DNA of 64,000 bases, taken from a virus. Positions 44,901 to 52,194 of the stretch are shown here, one piece after another. Location of the stretch: the IMG/VR virus record IMGVR_UViG_3300042090_001278, positions 1 to 64,000 of that record; one strand, 5' to 3'. The number at the start of each line of letters is the position of its first letter. Within the stretch, counting starts at the first letter, position 1. Under the pieces are notes generated by a model. The model was not told the origin of the DNA. It ran no database searches and saw nothing but the letters and a program-made list of their open reading frames with translations. A program made the translations under genes and the position numbers.

Positions 44901-46181
44901 CGGCTTTGATGCTACCCAATCACGCAAGCGGCGGGTCGGTAGATCGATCAGGTGGTAAATTGCCACGGCCACAGCTAGGGATGCGATGATCGATAATGAC
45001 CCGTCGAGCGCGTATCCAAACATGGTCCGAAAGCCAAAAATGACGGCGAAATGCGATACGTAAAGCGGAAAGCTGATGTCACCTAGATAGGTGCAGAGCT
45101 TACGGAGCTTCGGTATATCTTGCATTTCGAGCAGGTGGACTGTGGCTATGGCCGCAAGGGCTAGGACGAAAAGCGGAACGCCACCGGCGAGGACTCCGAT
45201 CGTCAGGCCGATCAACAGCCCGCTCGCTTGCTGCTTCGTGATAGGCAGCTTATGACGCCAGAGCAGGAAACCTAGCAGCCATGGCCACCATGTCCCGAGT
45301 ACGCAGATCGGGCCATTGTGTGGGAATGTCGCGCCACTATTCAGCAGCGAATACGACCCCTGCGCGACCGCGCTTACGACCGCGAGGACTGCCAGCAGCC
45401 GGGTCGTCAGTTTCTTGAGGATCGGCGCGACGAAGTAGTAACACTCCTCGCAAGCAAGTGTCCAACCGGGGGCTATGGCTCCCGGAACAGCATGCGCAGC
45501 GAAGATGCCGATGAATAGTGCTGCTCCTAGATAATCCACTGGCGAGGAAGCGGGCGCGTGGAAATGGGCGCATATGGCGATAGAGATAGCCATCGACGCC
45601 CACCAGACAGGCAGGATGCGCCACCGGCGTCGTCGGTTAAAGCCCTCCGGTTCTCGGTCTATTGAGGCCGCGATACTGAAGCCGGAAATGACCAGGAAAA
45701 TGTTGATTGCGCCGAGCGAATTGACCCAGTTTAACAGGGTCATATTCGCGAATGTAACGCCGCCCTGCATGATGTGAGCAGCAACTACGTTGAGTGCAGC
45801 GACGAATCGGATCAATGAGGAACTTAACGCCCATCCCATCGGGCTTACCTTCGGCGCGAGCTTGCGATCTTCGGCCGCATTCAACCAACCCCACGCCTTG
45901 ACCGCGTACGGCTTGCCGATCCGCCACGCGGCCGGCCACATCGTCGGCCAGACGGCGGAAGCGAGCGCGACGGCGAACAGGGCGGCGAAACGTCCGATCC
46001 AGTCGAAGGCGTCAAGGCTCGACCCGGCGTGCTGAAACATGAGGTAGGCGGCTAGGGCCGACGCGAGGGCGAGTGTCAGCCATGCGAGGCGTGCCCATCG
46101 CCACGCGGCGGCGAACGCGGGCGTCAGGTCCGTCTTGAGGATACTTGCCGCGCTCTTTTTCGTTGTGCTAAAATGTGTCAT
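44862..46181 (-). CDS. membrane acyltransferase, OafA/acyltransferase-3 type
   Basis: About 439 residues with some ten hydrophobic segments. Family signs: SLIRFVAALNVVAAHI, INIFLVISGFSIA and LGDISFPLYVSHFAVIFGF. Enzymes of this type transfer acetyl or other acyl groups to surface sugars; phage-borne ones cause serotype conversion. The family's usual catalytic His corresponds to AAHI. ATG 46181 chosen, a second ATG 18 bases upstream is possible. Located right after the fibre gene, so it may hide the receptor the fibre uses. Confidence 0.82.
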   Translation of the reverse strand: MTHFSTTKKSAASILKTDLTPAFAAAWRWARLAWLTLALASALAAYLMFQHAGSSLDAFDWIGRFAALFAVALASAVWPTMWPAAWRIGKPYAVKAWGWLNAAEDRKLAPKVSPMGWALSSSLIRFVAALNVVAAHIMQGGVTFANMTLLNWVNSLGAINIFLVISGFSIAASIDREPEGFNRRRRWRILPVWWASMAISIAICAHFHAPASSPVDYLGAALFIGIFAAHAVPGAIAPGWTLACEECYYFVAPILKKLTTRLLAVLAVVSAVAQGSYSLLNSGATFPHNGPICVLGTWWPWLLGFLLWRHKLPITKQQASGLLIGLTIGVLAGGVPLFVLALAAIATVHLLEMQDIPKLRKLCTYLGDISFPLYVSHFAVIFGFRTMFGYALDGSLSIIASLAVAVAIYHLIDLPTRRLRDWVASKPLILDVASTRSGA

Positions 46182-46239
46182 CGGTGAAAGGTCCTTCATC
46201 GGTCGTGACCCCGGACTGTTTCCGCAGTCGCGGGGTCGA

Positions 46240-46464
46240 TTATTGTGCGGCCTCTTCGGCGGCGATCTCGTCGGCGTCAGCCCAAATCCTGCTGATTCGC
46301 CTAAATCCTAGCTTCTCCGCGATGCTTGGCCAGAGCTTGCCGTCACGCAAACAGTGCGAGACCATGGACGGAGAAACGTCATGCCGCGCGGCCCACCTTC
46401 TAAGGGAGCCGGCGGCTTCGATCTCGCCCCGGAGCTTCTCGATTATCTCAGCGTCGTTTAGCAT
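46240..46464 (-). CDS. HTH transcriptional regulator, small
   Basis: 74 residues; start chosen at MLNDAEIIEKLRGEIEAAGS because the promoter ends just before it. Contains a helix-turn-helix (SLRRWAARHDVSPSMVSHCL) of the type found in small phage regulators. The promoter directly upstream holds an inverted repeat that could be its own operator, implying autoregulation. It lies between the acyltransferase (same strand) and a divergent gene. Confidence 0.75.
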   Translation of the reverse strand: MLNDAEIIEKLRGEIEAAGSLRRWAARHDVSPSMVSHCLRDGKLWPSIAEKLGFRRISRIWADADEIAAEEAAQ

Positions 46465-46468
46465 GTAT

Positions 46469-46494
46469 ACAGTGTACCACACACTGCACACTGT
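46469..46494. promoter_or_regulatory. operator-type inverted repeat
   Basis: Perfect arms ACAGTGT (46469-46475) and ACACTGT (46488-46494), one over the -10 and one in the spacer next to the -35 of the HTH gene promoter. Confidence 0.7.
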
Positions 46495-46499
46495 GTCAA
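46471..46499 (-). promoter_or_regulatory. promoter of the HTH gene
   Basis: TTGACA (46494-46499), 17-base spacer, TACACT (46471-46476) on the minus strand. The ATG (46464) lies 6 bases past the -10, so the transcript would be leaderless. Confidence 0.75.
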
Positions 46500-46528
46500 A
46501 CGGTTCTTTTCCGAAAGTTGGGTATCTG

Positions 46529-47398
46529 ATGCTTAGGATCGACGCGCAGACGGCGCAGTCTATCACGGCGCTGCTGGTGGCCGTGGCGACGGCGGTGGCT
46601 CAGGTTGTGTCGCGCCGGCTGTCGAAGGGCGAGCATGCGGAGTCGATGGACAATATCCGGCGGATCGACGAGGCAGGCCAGGACCGGAATGGGTCCAATA
46701 GGACGGATGGGACGGATACGACAATGCCGCCGATGGGACAGGATATGCAACCGCTGCCGGGCGCGGCACGCCTGGTGAATATAGAGCAAGGAAATGTCAT
46801 GAACCTCTTTCAGCAGCTCACGCAGGACCTCTTCGGCACGGCGCGCGGGCAGGCAATCGAAAAGGCCGCGCAGCCGATTATAACGACCATCATCAACCCC
46901 ATCGCCGGGGCCTGGCTCAATCTTCAAGCGTCGAAATCCCCGACGCTGGCGACAATACTGGCCGACCTCGAATTGTCCGGTGGCCCGCTGTCGTCCATCG
47001 CCACCACGGATACGCTCTCGCAGGCGACCGGCAACGCCGCGAATGCCGCCGTGTCCGCTCTCACCAACCTGGTCACTTTGGAGCTTACGGGCAAGCCCGC
47101 CGCGCCGATCGGCACGCCGACCTTTGCGACATCGCCGACGGTGGCTCAGTTTTTGGCAATCGTGAACACGGCGCTGACGGCCACCGGCGCGACCGCGGCC
47201 GACGAGTCGGTGATCGACGCGGCCCTGACATCGGCGGCGTCGGCAATGGCGAATGTCAGCGAGGCCCAGGGCCTGGCCTATCTCAACCAGGAGCTGACGT
47301 CGATCGGGCTGCCGGCGGCGGATGATCCGACATTCGACGCGGCGCTGACGACGGCGTGGACCGAGGCCGGATACCCGGTTCCCGCGACCGTGTCGTAG
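46529..47398 (+). CDS. membrane-anchored protein, possibly two genes fused by a repeat
   Basis: 289 residues. The first 50 are a hydrophobic helix (SITALLVAVATAVAQVV) plus a charged part. A family A insert (RNGSNRTDGTDTTMPPMG, nt 46685-46742) follows, then from ATG 46799 (AAGGA 6 bases upstream) an Ala/Thr-rich helical domain of 199 residues (MNLFQQLTQDLFGTARGQ). The good internal start suggests that two separate genes are now in one frame across the repeat. A strong terminator closes the unit. No family recognised. Confidence 0.6.
   Translation: MLRIDAQTAQSITALLVAVATAVAQVVSRRLSKGEHAESMDNIRRIDEAGQDRNGSNRTDGTDTTMPPMGQDMQPLPGAARLVNIEQGNVMNLFQQLTQDLFGTARGQAIEKAAQPIITTIINPIAGAWLNLQASKSPTLATILADLELSGGPLSSIATTDTLSQATGNAANAAVSALTNLVTLELTGKPAAPIGTPTFATSPTVAQFLAIVNTALTATGATAADESVIDAALTSAASAMANVSEAQGLAYLNQELTSIGLPAADDPTFDAALTTAWTEAGYPVPATVS
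46685..46742 (+). repeat. family A repeat, in frame
   Basis: Encodes NGSNRTDGTDTTMPPMGQD between the two parts of the membrane-anchored protein. Confidence 0.88.
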
Positions 47399-47442
47399 TT
47401 GGGTATCCTGAGACCGCTTACCTGTCGATGCTGCTCATTGGC

Positions 47443-47476
47443 GATGCCGGCGCGTAGAGCGCTACGCATCCGCCTT
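47443..47476 (+). repeat. family B unit, intergenic
   Basis: GATGCCGGCGCGTAGAGCGC and TACGCATCCGCCTT, a single unit outside a gene with one change creating a stop. Confidence 0.75.
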
Positions 47477-47511
47477 GGGTACACTATGCCCGTGATCAGT
47501 TCTCGAATGTC

Positions 47512-47546
47512 CCGCCGTTGCCCTTAACCGGGCGACGGCGGTTTTT
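47512..47546 (+). terminator. rho-independent terminator
   Basis: CCGCCGT-TGCCC pairing with GGGCG-ACGGCGG, loop TTAACC, followed by six T. Ends the rightward gene and lies just before the end of the leftward lysis operon. Confidence 0.9.
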
Positions 47547-47558
47547 TGTCGTTTGGGG

Positions 47559-47834
47559 TCAGTCGATCTTCTCCGCCGGTGTCCACGAGAGCGATGCGCC
47601 GGCGCGCACGAGGTTGCCGCGCTTGTCGATGGCGGCGATGAGCACGCGCTGGCCGTTGTCCGGATTGCGGTCCCAAACCTTGCCGCGCTCGATGTCGATG
47701 ATGTGGATGCAGTCGCCGAGGAAGGCGCACGAGGCTCCGTAGGCCATGACGCGCGCGATCGTGTCGGCGTTGGGCGCGTAGGCGCGGCTGCCGAAGAACG
47801 AGCGAAGCCAGTTCCAGCTATGATCGAGGGGCAT
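47559..47834 (-). CDS. small leftward protein, lysis operon
   Basis: 91 residues, starting MPLDHSWNWLRSFFGSRAYA, overlapping the previous gene by 17 bases. Beta-rich with IHIIDIERGKVWDRNPDNG. No family recognised. Last gene of the leftward operon. Confidence 0.6.
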   Translation of the reverse strand: MPLDHSWNWLRSFFGSRAYAPNADTIARVMAYGASCAFLGDCIHIIDIERGKVWDRNPDNGQRVLIAAIDKRGNLVRAGASLSWTPAEKID

Positions 47835-48039
47835 TGTCGATCCTCTGTGCCGACAGGAGCTTGGCGGTCCAGGTTCGGCCGTCGAAGGAGAGCACATTGA
47901 ACTTCGCGCCGCAATTGGCGCACATGATGTTCAGCGCATCCCCTCCGCGTGGTCCCGCGAGGAACTGACCTGTTTGCCCGCAGTCCGGGCACTCCCCTCT
48001 TTCGAGCGCGGCTTGGTCGTCAGGCGTGCAGTCGGTCAT
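47818..48039 (-). CDS. zinc-ribbon protein
   Basis: 73 residues with CPDC (CPDCGQTGQFLAGPRGG) and CANC (MCANCGAKFNVLSFDGR), a four-Cys zinc ribbon. Start ATG overlaps the stop of the 18-residue peptide gene (ATGA), so it is translated by coupling. Confidence 0.75.
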   Translation of the reverse strand: MTDCTPDDQAALERGECPDCGQTGQFLAGPRGGDALNIMCANCGAKFNVLSFDGRTWTAKLLSAQRIDNAPRS

Positions 48040-48092
48040 TTGAACAGGTGCCTTATCGCTATGACGATCAAGGCTAGAATCAGCTTACTCAC
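48036..48092 (-). CDS. 18-residue membrane peptide
   Basis: GTG start, sequence MSKLILALIVIAIRHLFK. A hydrophobic helix with a basic end, too short for normal gene calling. It overlaps the endolysin stop by 4 bases (GTGA) and the zinc-ribbon start by 3 (ATGA), so both ends are set by translational coupling. Its place next to the endolysin makes a lysis role (holin or antiholin-like) possible; the end resembles the C-terminus of the membrane protein at 24389 (MAIHALFK). Confidence 0.62.
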   Translation of the reverse strand: MSKLILALIVIAIRHLFK

Positions 48093-48742
48093 CCCAGCAC
48101 CATCCTCTCCCTAAACTGCTCCACCGTCCCGAAGAACACATCGGCGTCCATGACGCCCGGCTCGTGCTCGACGCGCTCGGACTGCGAAAACTGCCAGATG
48201 TCGCACGGGGTGTCGGGCTTTTGGTCGCGGTAGCGGGCGAGCCAGAGGCGCGTGTGGCCGGCCTCGACGCTGGCGCGGAAGCTCGATTCCAGGTTGGCGA
48301 GGTAGAAGTCCTCTCCGCTGTAGAGCATCGGATACCGGCCGATGGCGGTGGCCATGTTCGTGGCGAAGCCCCAACTGTGCGGGCCGACGAGCGTGCCGCC
48401 GCTTTCGTTGTCGAGGGTCGGGACGATCATGCCGGGACCGGGCTTCATGATTTGGCGCGAGAAGCCGGCCTGGATGATGCTGTCGGCCCAGGGGTCGAAG
48501 TAGTGGAAGCCGCCGAAGAAGAAGTCGTCATGCTCGGCGCTGATGACGGCGGCTTTTGCCTTGAAGATGTCCCACTTCGAGTCGATCTGCGTGGCGCCGC
48601 CGGTGCACTTGGTGATGACCCAGCGGATGCCGGCGTCGTAGAGTTCGCCGAAGTCGACGTCGGCGGACCAGTGGCTAAGGTCGACGCCGGGGACAACGCT
48701 GGCCGGGTCGATGCCCGGCGGGAGGTTTAGGGTTAGGGACAT
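48089..48742 (-). CDS. endolysin, GH25 muramidase
   Basis: 217 residues. GVDLSHWSADVDFGELYDAG and WVITKCTGG are the family 25 lysozyme start, with catalytic-type Asp; FGGFHYFDPW, IVPTLDNESGG, RLWLARY and CDIWQFSQSE complete the fold. Cleaves the glycan strands of peptidoglycan at the end of infection. No signal peptide, so export must come from a holin; the 18-residue peptide downstream is a candidate. AAAGGAGT lies about 10 bases upstream of the ATG. Confidence 0.9.
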   Translation of the reverse strand: MSLTLNLPPGIDPASVVPGVDLSHWSADVDFGELYDAGIRWVITKCTGGATQIDSKWDIFKAKAAVISAEHDDFFFGGFHYFDPWADSIIQAGFSRQIMKPGPGMIVPTLDNESGGTLVGPHSWGFATNMATAIGRYPMLYSGEDFYLANLESSFRASVEAGHTRLWLARYRDQKPDTPCDIWQFSQSERVEHEPGVMDADVFFGTVEQFRERMVLG

Positions 48743-48767
48743 CGGAGAGGACTCCTTTCGGTGGCGT

Positions 48768-48810
48768 CAGGAATGGGAATGGGTCCAATAGGACGGATGG
48801 GACCTATGGC
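48768..48810 (+). repeat. family A repeat
   Basis: Copy between endolysin and the next leftward gene; it touches the last codons of the latter. Confidence 0.85.
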
Positions 48811-49010
48811 CGTCTAAGGGCCTCTCTTCTGTGATACTCCGCCCACCCCGCGGCGGTCAAGCGGTACCGGTCGAAAGCGCCGAGCGGCTCGATCAGTCCG
48901 CGGCGCTCCAGCGCGGGGACCGACTTCGCCGGGATGTTGGCTGTTATCCCTCGAGCCGCCAATATGCGCAGGCAGATGGCCTGCATTTCGGAGAGGCGCG
49001 GGTTAGTCAT
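48804..49010 (-). CDS. small winged-helix-like protein
   Basis: 68 residues: MTNPRLSEMQAICLRILAAR, then SVPALERRGLIEPLGAFDRY and RLTAAGWAEYHRRE. The RRGLI...RLTAAG pattern is that of a short winged helix. Starts ATGA on the stop of the gene before it. Perhaps a regulator. Confidence 0.68.
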   Translation of the reverse strand: MTNPRLSEMQAICLRILAARGITANIPAKSVPALERRGLIEPLGAFDRYRLTAAGWAEYHRREALRRP

Positions 49011-49630
49011 TTGGCGGTTCCTCCGGTCAGCATGCGGACGGCGTCGTTCAGGGCGTCGAGTTCGTCGACGGACACGTTGCCGTTGCCATGGATGCGCTTG
49101 AGAGCAACGGTGCGCAGAACCCCGACGTCCATATGCTCGTTGTCTTTGTAAGACACCCCGGCCATGGCACACAGCGCACGCCGCGCGGCCTCGGTGTTCG
49201 CTGCCGGTGACGGGAGCGCCTCGAAACCGGTGTACTGCTGGTCCGCCTCAGTGCATCCGTAGCGATCGACGGCGCGCAGCGCCTTCAGCGTCAGCGTGAT
49301 CGCTCGGAGATTGGACTTCCAGAGAACGTACCGATCGCACGCATACTGGAGCGGGACGCGGTGATTCTCCTGCCCTTTGACGGGATGCGAAAAGGAAAGA
49401 ATGACGCCGTTCGTGCCGCTTGGCTTTGCGGCCGAGATGGGCCATCCATCCGATCGCGCGTGAGTTTTGGGCCATGTCCCCTCGATCACGATGTCGGTCG
49501 CCTTGAGACAGTGTAGCTCGAACTCGAGCATCTCGATCGTGGCGGCGTACTCGGCTCTGAAGTCGTCGCGTGCATAGCGCGTGGTCGGCTTCCTGGGCCA
49601 TATGTCGAGCGGGCGATACTGGACTTTCAC
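49007..49630 (-). CDS. J-domain-like phage protein
   Basis: 207 residues. Contains ALRAVDRYGCTEADQQYTGF and EALPSP, a pattern common in phage proteins often annotated as J-domain-like, with VSYKDNEHMDVGVLRTVALK further on. It belongs to the early leftward operon. Function unknown. Confidence 0.65.
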   Translation of the reverse strand: MKVQYRPLDIWPRKPTTRYARDDFRAEYAATIEMLEFELHCLKATDIVIEGTWPKTHARSDGWPISAAKPSGTNGVILSFSHPVKGQENHRVPLQYACDRYVLWKSNLRAITLTLKALRAVDRYGCTEADQQYTGFEALPSPAANTEAARRALCAMAGVSYKDNEHMDVGVLRTVALKRIHGNGNVSVDELDALNDAVRMLTGGTAK

Positions 49631-49691
49631 GATGCCTCCCCTACCCTCTCGCGCGGCTGATTGCTACGATTCTGTCCAGGGGCGCCGAGAC

Positions 49692-49892
49692 TCATTGTTC
49701 TCTCGGGAAGCGCTTTTCCGCTTCGCGTACATGCCGCTCGTGTCTCAGCAGCTTGCGCAGAAGAGCGCTCAGTCCCTCTGGCTCGCCCTTGCCCCATTCT
49801 CCATCGTCAGGATCGAGCTCGACGGTGAACGTGCGTGTCACGATGCCGCTGGGCTTGGGACCAGGTCGGCGGCGTAGTGTTTCTTGTATCAT
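49692..49892 (-). CDS. small DNA-binding protein candidate (RHH-like)
   Basis: 66 residues: basic N-terminus TLRRRPGPKPSG, beta strand VTRTFTVELDPDD, then GLSALLRKLLRHERHVREAE. A beta strand followed by two helices and the position at the divergent control region suggest a ribbon-helix-helix regulator of the switch. Start ATG follows the -10 by 6 bases, a leaderless layout. The fold is inferred. Confidence 0.6.
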   Translation of the reverse strand: MIQETLRRRPGPKPSGIVTRTFTVELDPDDGEWGKGEPEGLSALLRKLLRHERHVREAEKRFPREQ

Positions 49893-49898
49893 GGATAG

Positions 49899-49928
49899 AT
49901 GATACCGTGATTTTTACAGAATTGTCAA
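49899..49928 (-). promoter_or_regulatory. leftward promoter
   Basis: TTGACA (49923-49928), 18-base spacer, TATCAT (49899-49904) on the minus strand, overlapping the ATACCGTGAT operator copy. Confidence 0.82.
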
Positions 49929-49972
49929 TATTAGTCAAAATAAGATTGACTAATACGTAATTATCACGGTAT
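49902..49972. promoter_or_regulatory. nested operators of the divergent control region
   Basis: Outer pair ATACCGTGAT (49902-49911) and its reverse complement ATCACGGTAT (49963-49972), each over a -10 box. Inner pair TATTAGTCAA (49929-49938) and TTGACTAATA (49946-49955). AT-rich in otherwise GC-rich DNA. Confidence 0.85.
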
Positions 49973-49975
49973 AAT
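49946..49975 (+). promoter_or_regulatory. rightward early promoter
   Basis: TTGACT (49946-49951), 18-base spacer, TATAAT (49970-49975). Drives the early operon starting at 50061. Confidence 0.85.
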
Positions 49976-49996
49976 TAGGTGTCAGTGAAAATTAAT

Positions 49997-50034
49997 CGAC
50001 CGCCGCGCAAGCCTGGATAGCAACGCGGCGGTCG
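49997..50034 (+). promoter_or_regulatory. leader hairpin of the early operon
   Basis: 11-bp perfect stem CGACCGCCGCG/CGCGGCGGTCG in the 5' leader, with a 16-base loop and no T-run. An AAAGGAG ribosome site follows at 50042. Confidence 0.75.
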
Positions 50035-50060
50035 GCCGATGCAAAGGAGTTTAAGCACCG

Positions 50061-50564
50061 ATGTCACATCTTAGCACGTTAGAGCCTATCACGCAAGAGG
50101 GCATTCACTCCCTCTACTCGGGCGGGGAATGCCGGACCTACCGGCTGCGGTCGCTGGTGGACTATGTCCACGAGCTTGACCGGTTGCAGTGCGCGGGCAC
50201 TGGTTTTGAGATTGACGACAGCCCGGTCGAGGTTCGGTTGTCCGAGAAGTCGGCGCGGCTGCTCGACCTGGCGCGGGTCGAATGCGAGCATCGAGCCGAG
50301 GCGCTGCGCTGGTTGTATGCGCCGAAGAGCCCGACAGCCCCGGAACTGCCCCCGCTCGATCGCACGAACTGGCTGACGCCGTTCCTCGCGCCGGTCGATG
50401 TCTCGGAGATAGGACGAATAGGACGAATTGGACCTATCGGACAGGATTCGGACGATGACCCGTGGGCGGGTGATATCGGCTGCGGTCATGGAGTTCGCGA
50501 CGAGTTCGGCGGCTGTCCTCGGTGCGACGAGACGAACTTTCAGAATCAGCAGGTGATGTCATGA
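50061..50564 (+). CDS. early protein with C-terminal zinc-binding motif
   Basis: 167 residues. Helical N-terminus (RLRSLVDYVHELDRLQCAGT), a family A insert read in a different frame from usual (EIGRIGRIGPIGQD, nt 50408-50445), and a C-terminus CGHGVRDEFGGCPRC. First gene of the early operon, behind a strong promoter and a leader hairpin. Function unknown. The stop overlaps the next ATG (ATGA). Confidence 0.68.
   Translation: MSHLSTLEPITQEGIHSLYSGGECRTYRLRSLVDYVHELDRLQCAGTGFEIDDSPVEVRLSEKSARLLDLARVECEHRAEALRWLYAPKSPTAPELPPLDRTNWLTPFLAPVDVSEIGRIGRIGPIGQDSDDDPWAGDIGCGHGVRDEFGGCPRCDETNFQNQQVMS
50408..50445 (+). repeat. family A repeat, in frame (alternative frame)
   Basis: Encodes GRIGRIGPIGQ, the one copy read in the GRI frame instead of the TNRTDGT frame. 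Confidence 0.8.
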
Positions 50565-51346
50565 CCTTCGTAATGGTTCCGGGCATCCCTGCCCGCGAGG
50601 AGATCAACCGTATATTGATGGCGCCGTTCGGTCGCGGCGACGTTCGCTTCAAGAAGGGCGATGGGTCGAAGTTCTACCCGTATTTCGATATCGAGAGCCT
50701 GACCGACCGGCTGATTGAGGCGACGAACAACTTCTACAACTTCGAGATCCAAAACTGGGAGTGGCGGGAACACTCCCTGGTGGCGTACGGCCATTTGGAA
50801 CTGCCCTGGCTCGGGAAGCGGGCCGGGATCGGTCAGCAAGAGCACACGAGCAAGCAGGGCAATGAGATGGGCGCGGACCTGGTCAAGGGAGTGCGGAGCG
50901 ACCTGCTGAAGAACTGCGCGCTGCTGTTTGGCCTGGGTCGTCAGGTGCGGCGTATGGACGCGATCAGCTTCGACCCGGCCGATCCGCGGTACGAGGGCAG
51001 GCTTGCGCAGTATCTCGAGTACTTCTTCCCGGAATGCCCCTCCGCCCCAATAATGGGGAACCCGGAACGGAATGATGGACCTGGCGATCGGTATGCACTA
51101 CCTCCCTACGTGGCCGACGAGGTCGGCGAGGCGGTTCGGGGCCGCGTGGCTCAGTCGGATGTCGCGGGGTCGGAGTACTGCCCGGCGTGCCATTCGCCGT
51201 TTGACTGGGACGGGAAGGCCTGCGGCGAGTGCGGGTTCGGGAAGCCTGTGCAACGGCAGTCGGATGCCCCTGGCTCAACGCCTGTGCCTACCGTGCTCAA
51301 CGGGCATCGCGTGGCGGCGGGGTCGAACGGGAGGGCGGCGGCATGA
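50561..51346 (+). CDS. Rad52/Sak-type single-strand annealing protein
   Basis: 261 residues, ATG chosen at the ATGA overlap. The core YPYFDIESLTDRLIEATNNF, WEWREHSLVAYGHLELPWLG, VGQQEHTSKQG-like segment (GIGQQEHTSKQGNEMGADL) and VRSDLLKNCALLFGLGRQV follows the Rad52 fold of phage recombinases, which anneal complementary single strands during replication and repair. The C-terminus adds a zinc ribbon (CPACHSPFDWDGKACGECGF) preceded by a family F insert (ECPSAPIMGNPE) and followed by a family I insert (QSDAPGSTPV). Confidence 0.75.
   Translation: MTFVMVPGIPAREEINRILMAPFGRGDVRFKKGDGSKFYPYFDIESLTDRLIEATNNFYNFEIQNWEWREHSLVAYGHLELPWLGKRAGIGQQEHTSKQGNEMGADLVKGVRSDLLKNCALLFGLGRQVRRMDAISFDPADPRYEGRLAQYLEYFFPECPSAPIMGNPERNDGPGDRYALPPYVADEVGEAVRGRVAQSDVAGSEYCPACHSPFDWDGKACGECGFGKPVQRQSDAPGSTPVPTVLNGHRVAAGSNGRAAA
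51037..51066 (+). repeat. family F repeat, copy 3, in frame
   Basis: Same sequence as 29724-29753, inside the Rad52-type gene, encoding PSAPIMGNPE. Confidence 0.88.
51257..51285 (+). repeat. family I unit, copy 2
   Basis: 29 bases identical to 38967-38995, encoding QSDAPGSTPV at the end of the Rad52-type protein. Confidence 0.85.
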
Positions 51347-51582
51347 TCTCAGAGAGGAACCTCCCCCCTACCCCCTCCTTCGCAAGGAGGGGGAGCCGGA
51401 TTCGGAGAAGCGCCGGCGGACGTCGAGTGTACGTCGTGACTGTCGTCTGCCTGTGCGTGACGCTCGCGGTGCTGCTGTGGGCCGTGTTCACGATGGGCGG
51501 GGCCGTTGCGAGGCAGACGGATGCGCGGGCTGTCGAGAGCGCGTATGACCTGGGGTCGACGGGTGCCGATAGGATTGTCTGA
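51343..51582 (+). CDS. small membrane protein with repeat-derived N-terminus
   Basis: 79 residues; ATG overlaps the previous stop (ATGA). Residues 5-18 (RNLPPTPSFARRGS) are the translated family G hairpin (51358-51395). A single membrane helix follows (YVVTVVCLCVTLAVLLWAVF). The stop codon (51580) is supplied by a family D repeat. Confidence 0.65.
   Translation: MISERNLPPTPSFARRGSRIRRSAGGRRVYVVTVVCLCVTLAVLLWAVFTMGGAVARQTDARAVESAYDLGSTGADRIV
51358..51395 (+). repeat. family G hairpin repeat, in frame
   Basis: ACCTCCCCCC head, CCCCCTCC-TTCGCAA-GGAGGGGG stem and loop. Compare 7618. Confidence 0.8.
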
Positions 51583-51630
51583 ACTCTGATTACGCTGATT
51601 AATTGATGAGGATGATTTTCAGGAAGGAAA
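51575..51630 (+). repeat. family D intergenic repeat, copy 4
   Basis: TTGTCTGA gives the upstream stop; GATTTTCAGGAAGGAAAC gives the ribosome site of the gene at 51632. Confidence 0.92.
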
Positions 51631-51631
51631 C

Positions 51632-51934
51632 ATGAAGATGGAAACGATCACGACGCGAGCGGCCACTTTTGAGGAACTGACGGGCCGAATGTTCGACATG
51701 TGCAAGACGATACTCGATGTCAAGGCTGCTCCAGATTACTGCCCTGAGTGCGGTTACGAGCCTGGCACGGAAGATGCTCATGGTTGCTGGAAGTGCGACT
51801 CGGAGGGGTACGCCGACCGGATGGCGAATTACGATGGGCCGTCCGACGAGGAGCAATGGAGCCACACCGAGGAGGCTTACGGCCTTATCCACGCTTCTCG
51901 CGAGCGAGAGAAAATCGCGCGAGGGCTGAAATGA
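51632..51934 (+). CDS. zinc-ribbon protein
   Basis: 100 residues with CPEC and CWKC (YCPECGYEPGTEDAHGCWKC). AGGAAGGA of the family D repeat lies 4 bases before the ATG. Stop overlaps the next ATG. Function unknown; one of many zinc-ribbon proteins in this operon. Confidence 0.75.
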   Translation: MKMETITTRAATFEELTGRMFDMCKTILDVKAAPDYCPECGYEPGTEDAHGCWKCDSEGYADRMANYDGPSDEEQWSHTEEAYGLIHASREREKIARGLK

Positions 51935-52130
51935 ACCACCAAATTCTGATCTACCAGTCCGAGCGGGGCGTCGAAAGTGTCGGCATTCCGGGCTCGTGGC
52001 TGTCGACGGCTGTCGACGGTCGATGTGGTGCTGGTCAGCGGCAGCGCCGAGCGCGAGACGCATGGCGACCAGGGCCACTACGTTGTCAGCCGGCCGCTGG
52101 TCGACGCGGAGGAGGAGGTCAAGCGGGCGG
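51931..52130 (+). pseudogene. frameshifted copy of the gene at 52761
   Basis: The start (MNHQILIYQSERGVESVGIP followed by GSWLST) is nearly identical to the gene at 52761, but CTGTCGACGG is duplicated in tandem (52000-52019), shifting the frame by one base. The old frame continues as VDVVLVSGSAERETHGDQGH after the duplication. The DNA identity ends around 52130. The open frame after the shift runs on into the next gene. Confidence 0.7.
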
Positions 52131-52194
52131 CGAGCGCGCCGGCGTGCTGGACGGAAGCGGTCGGGCTGGACGCACCCCGTACCTTGAGGCCCGC

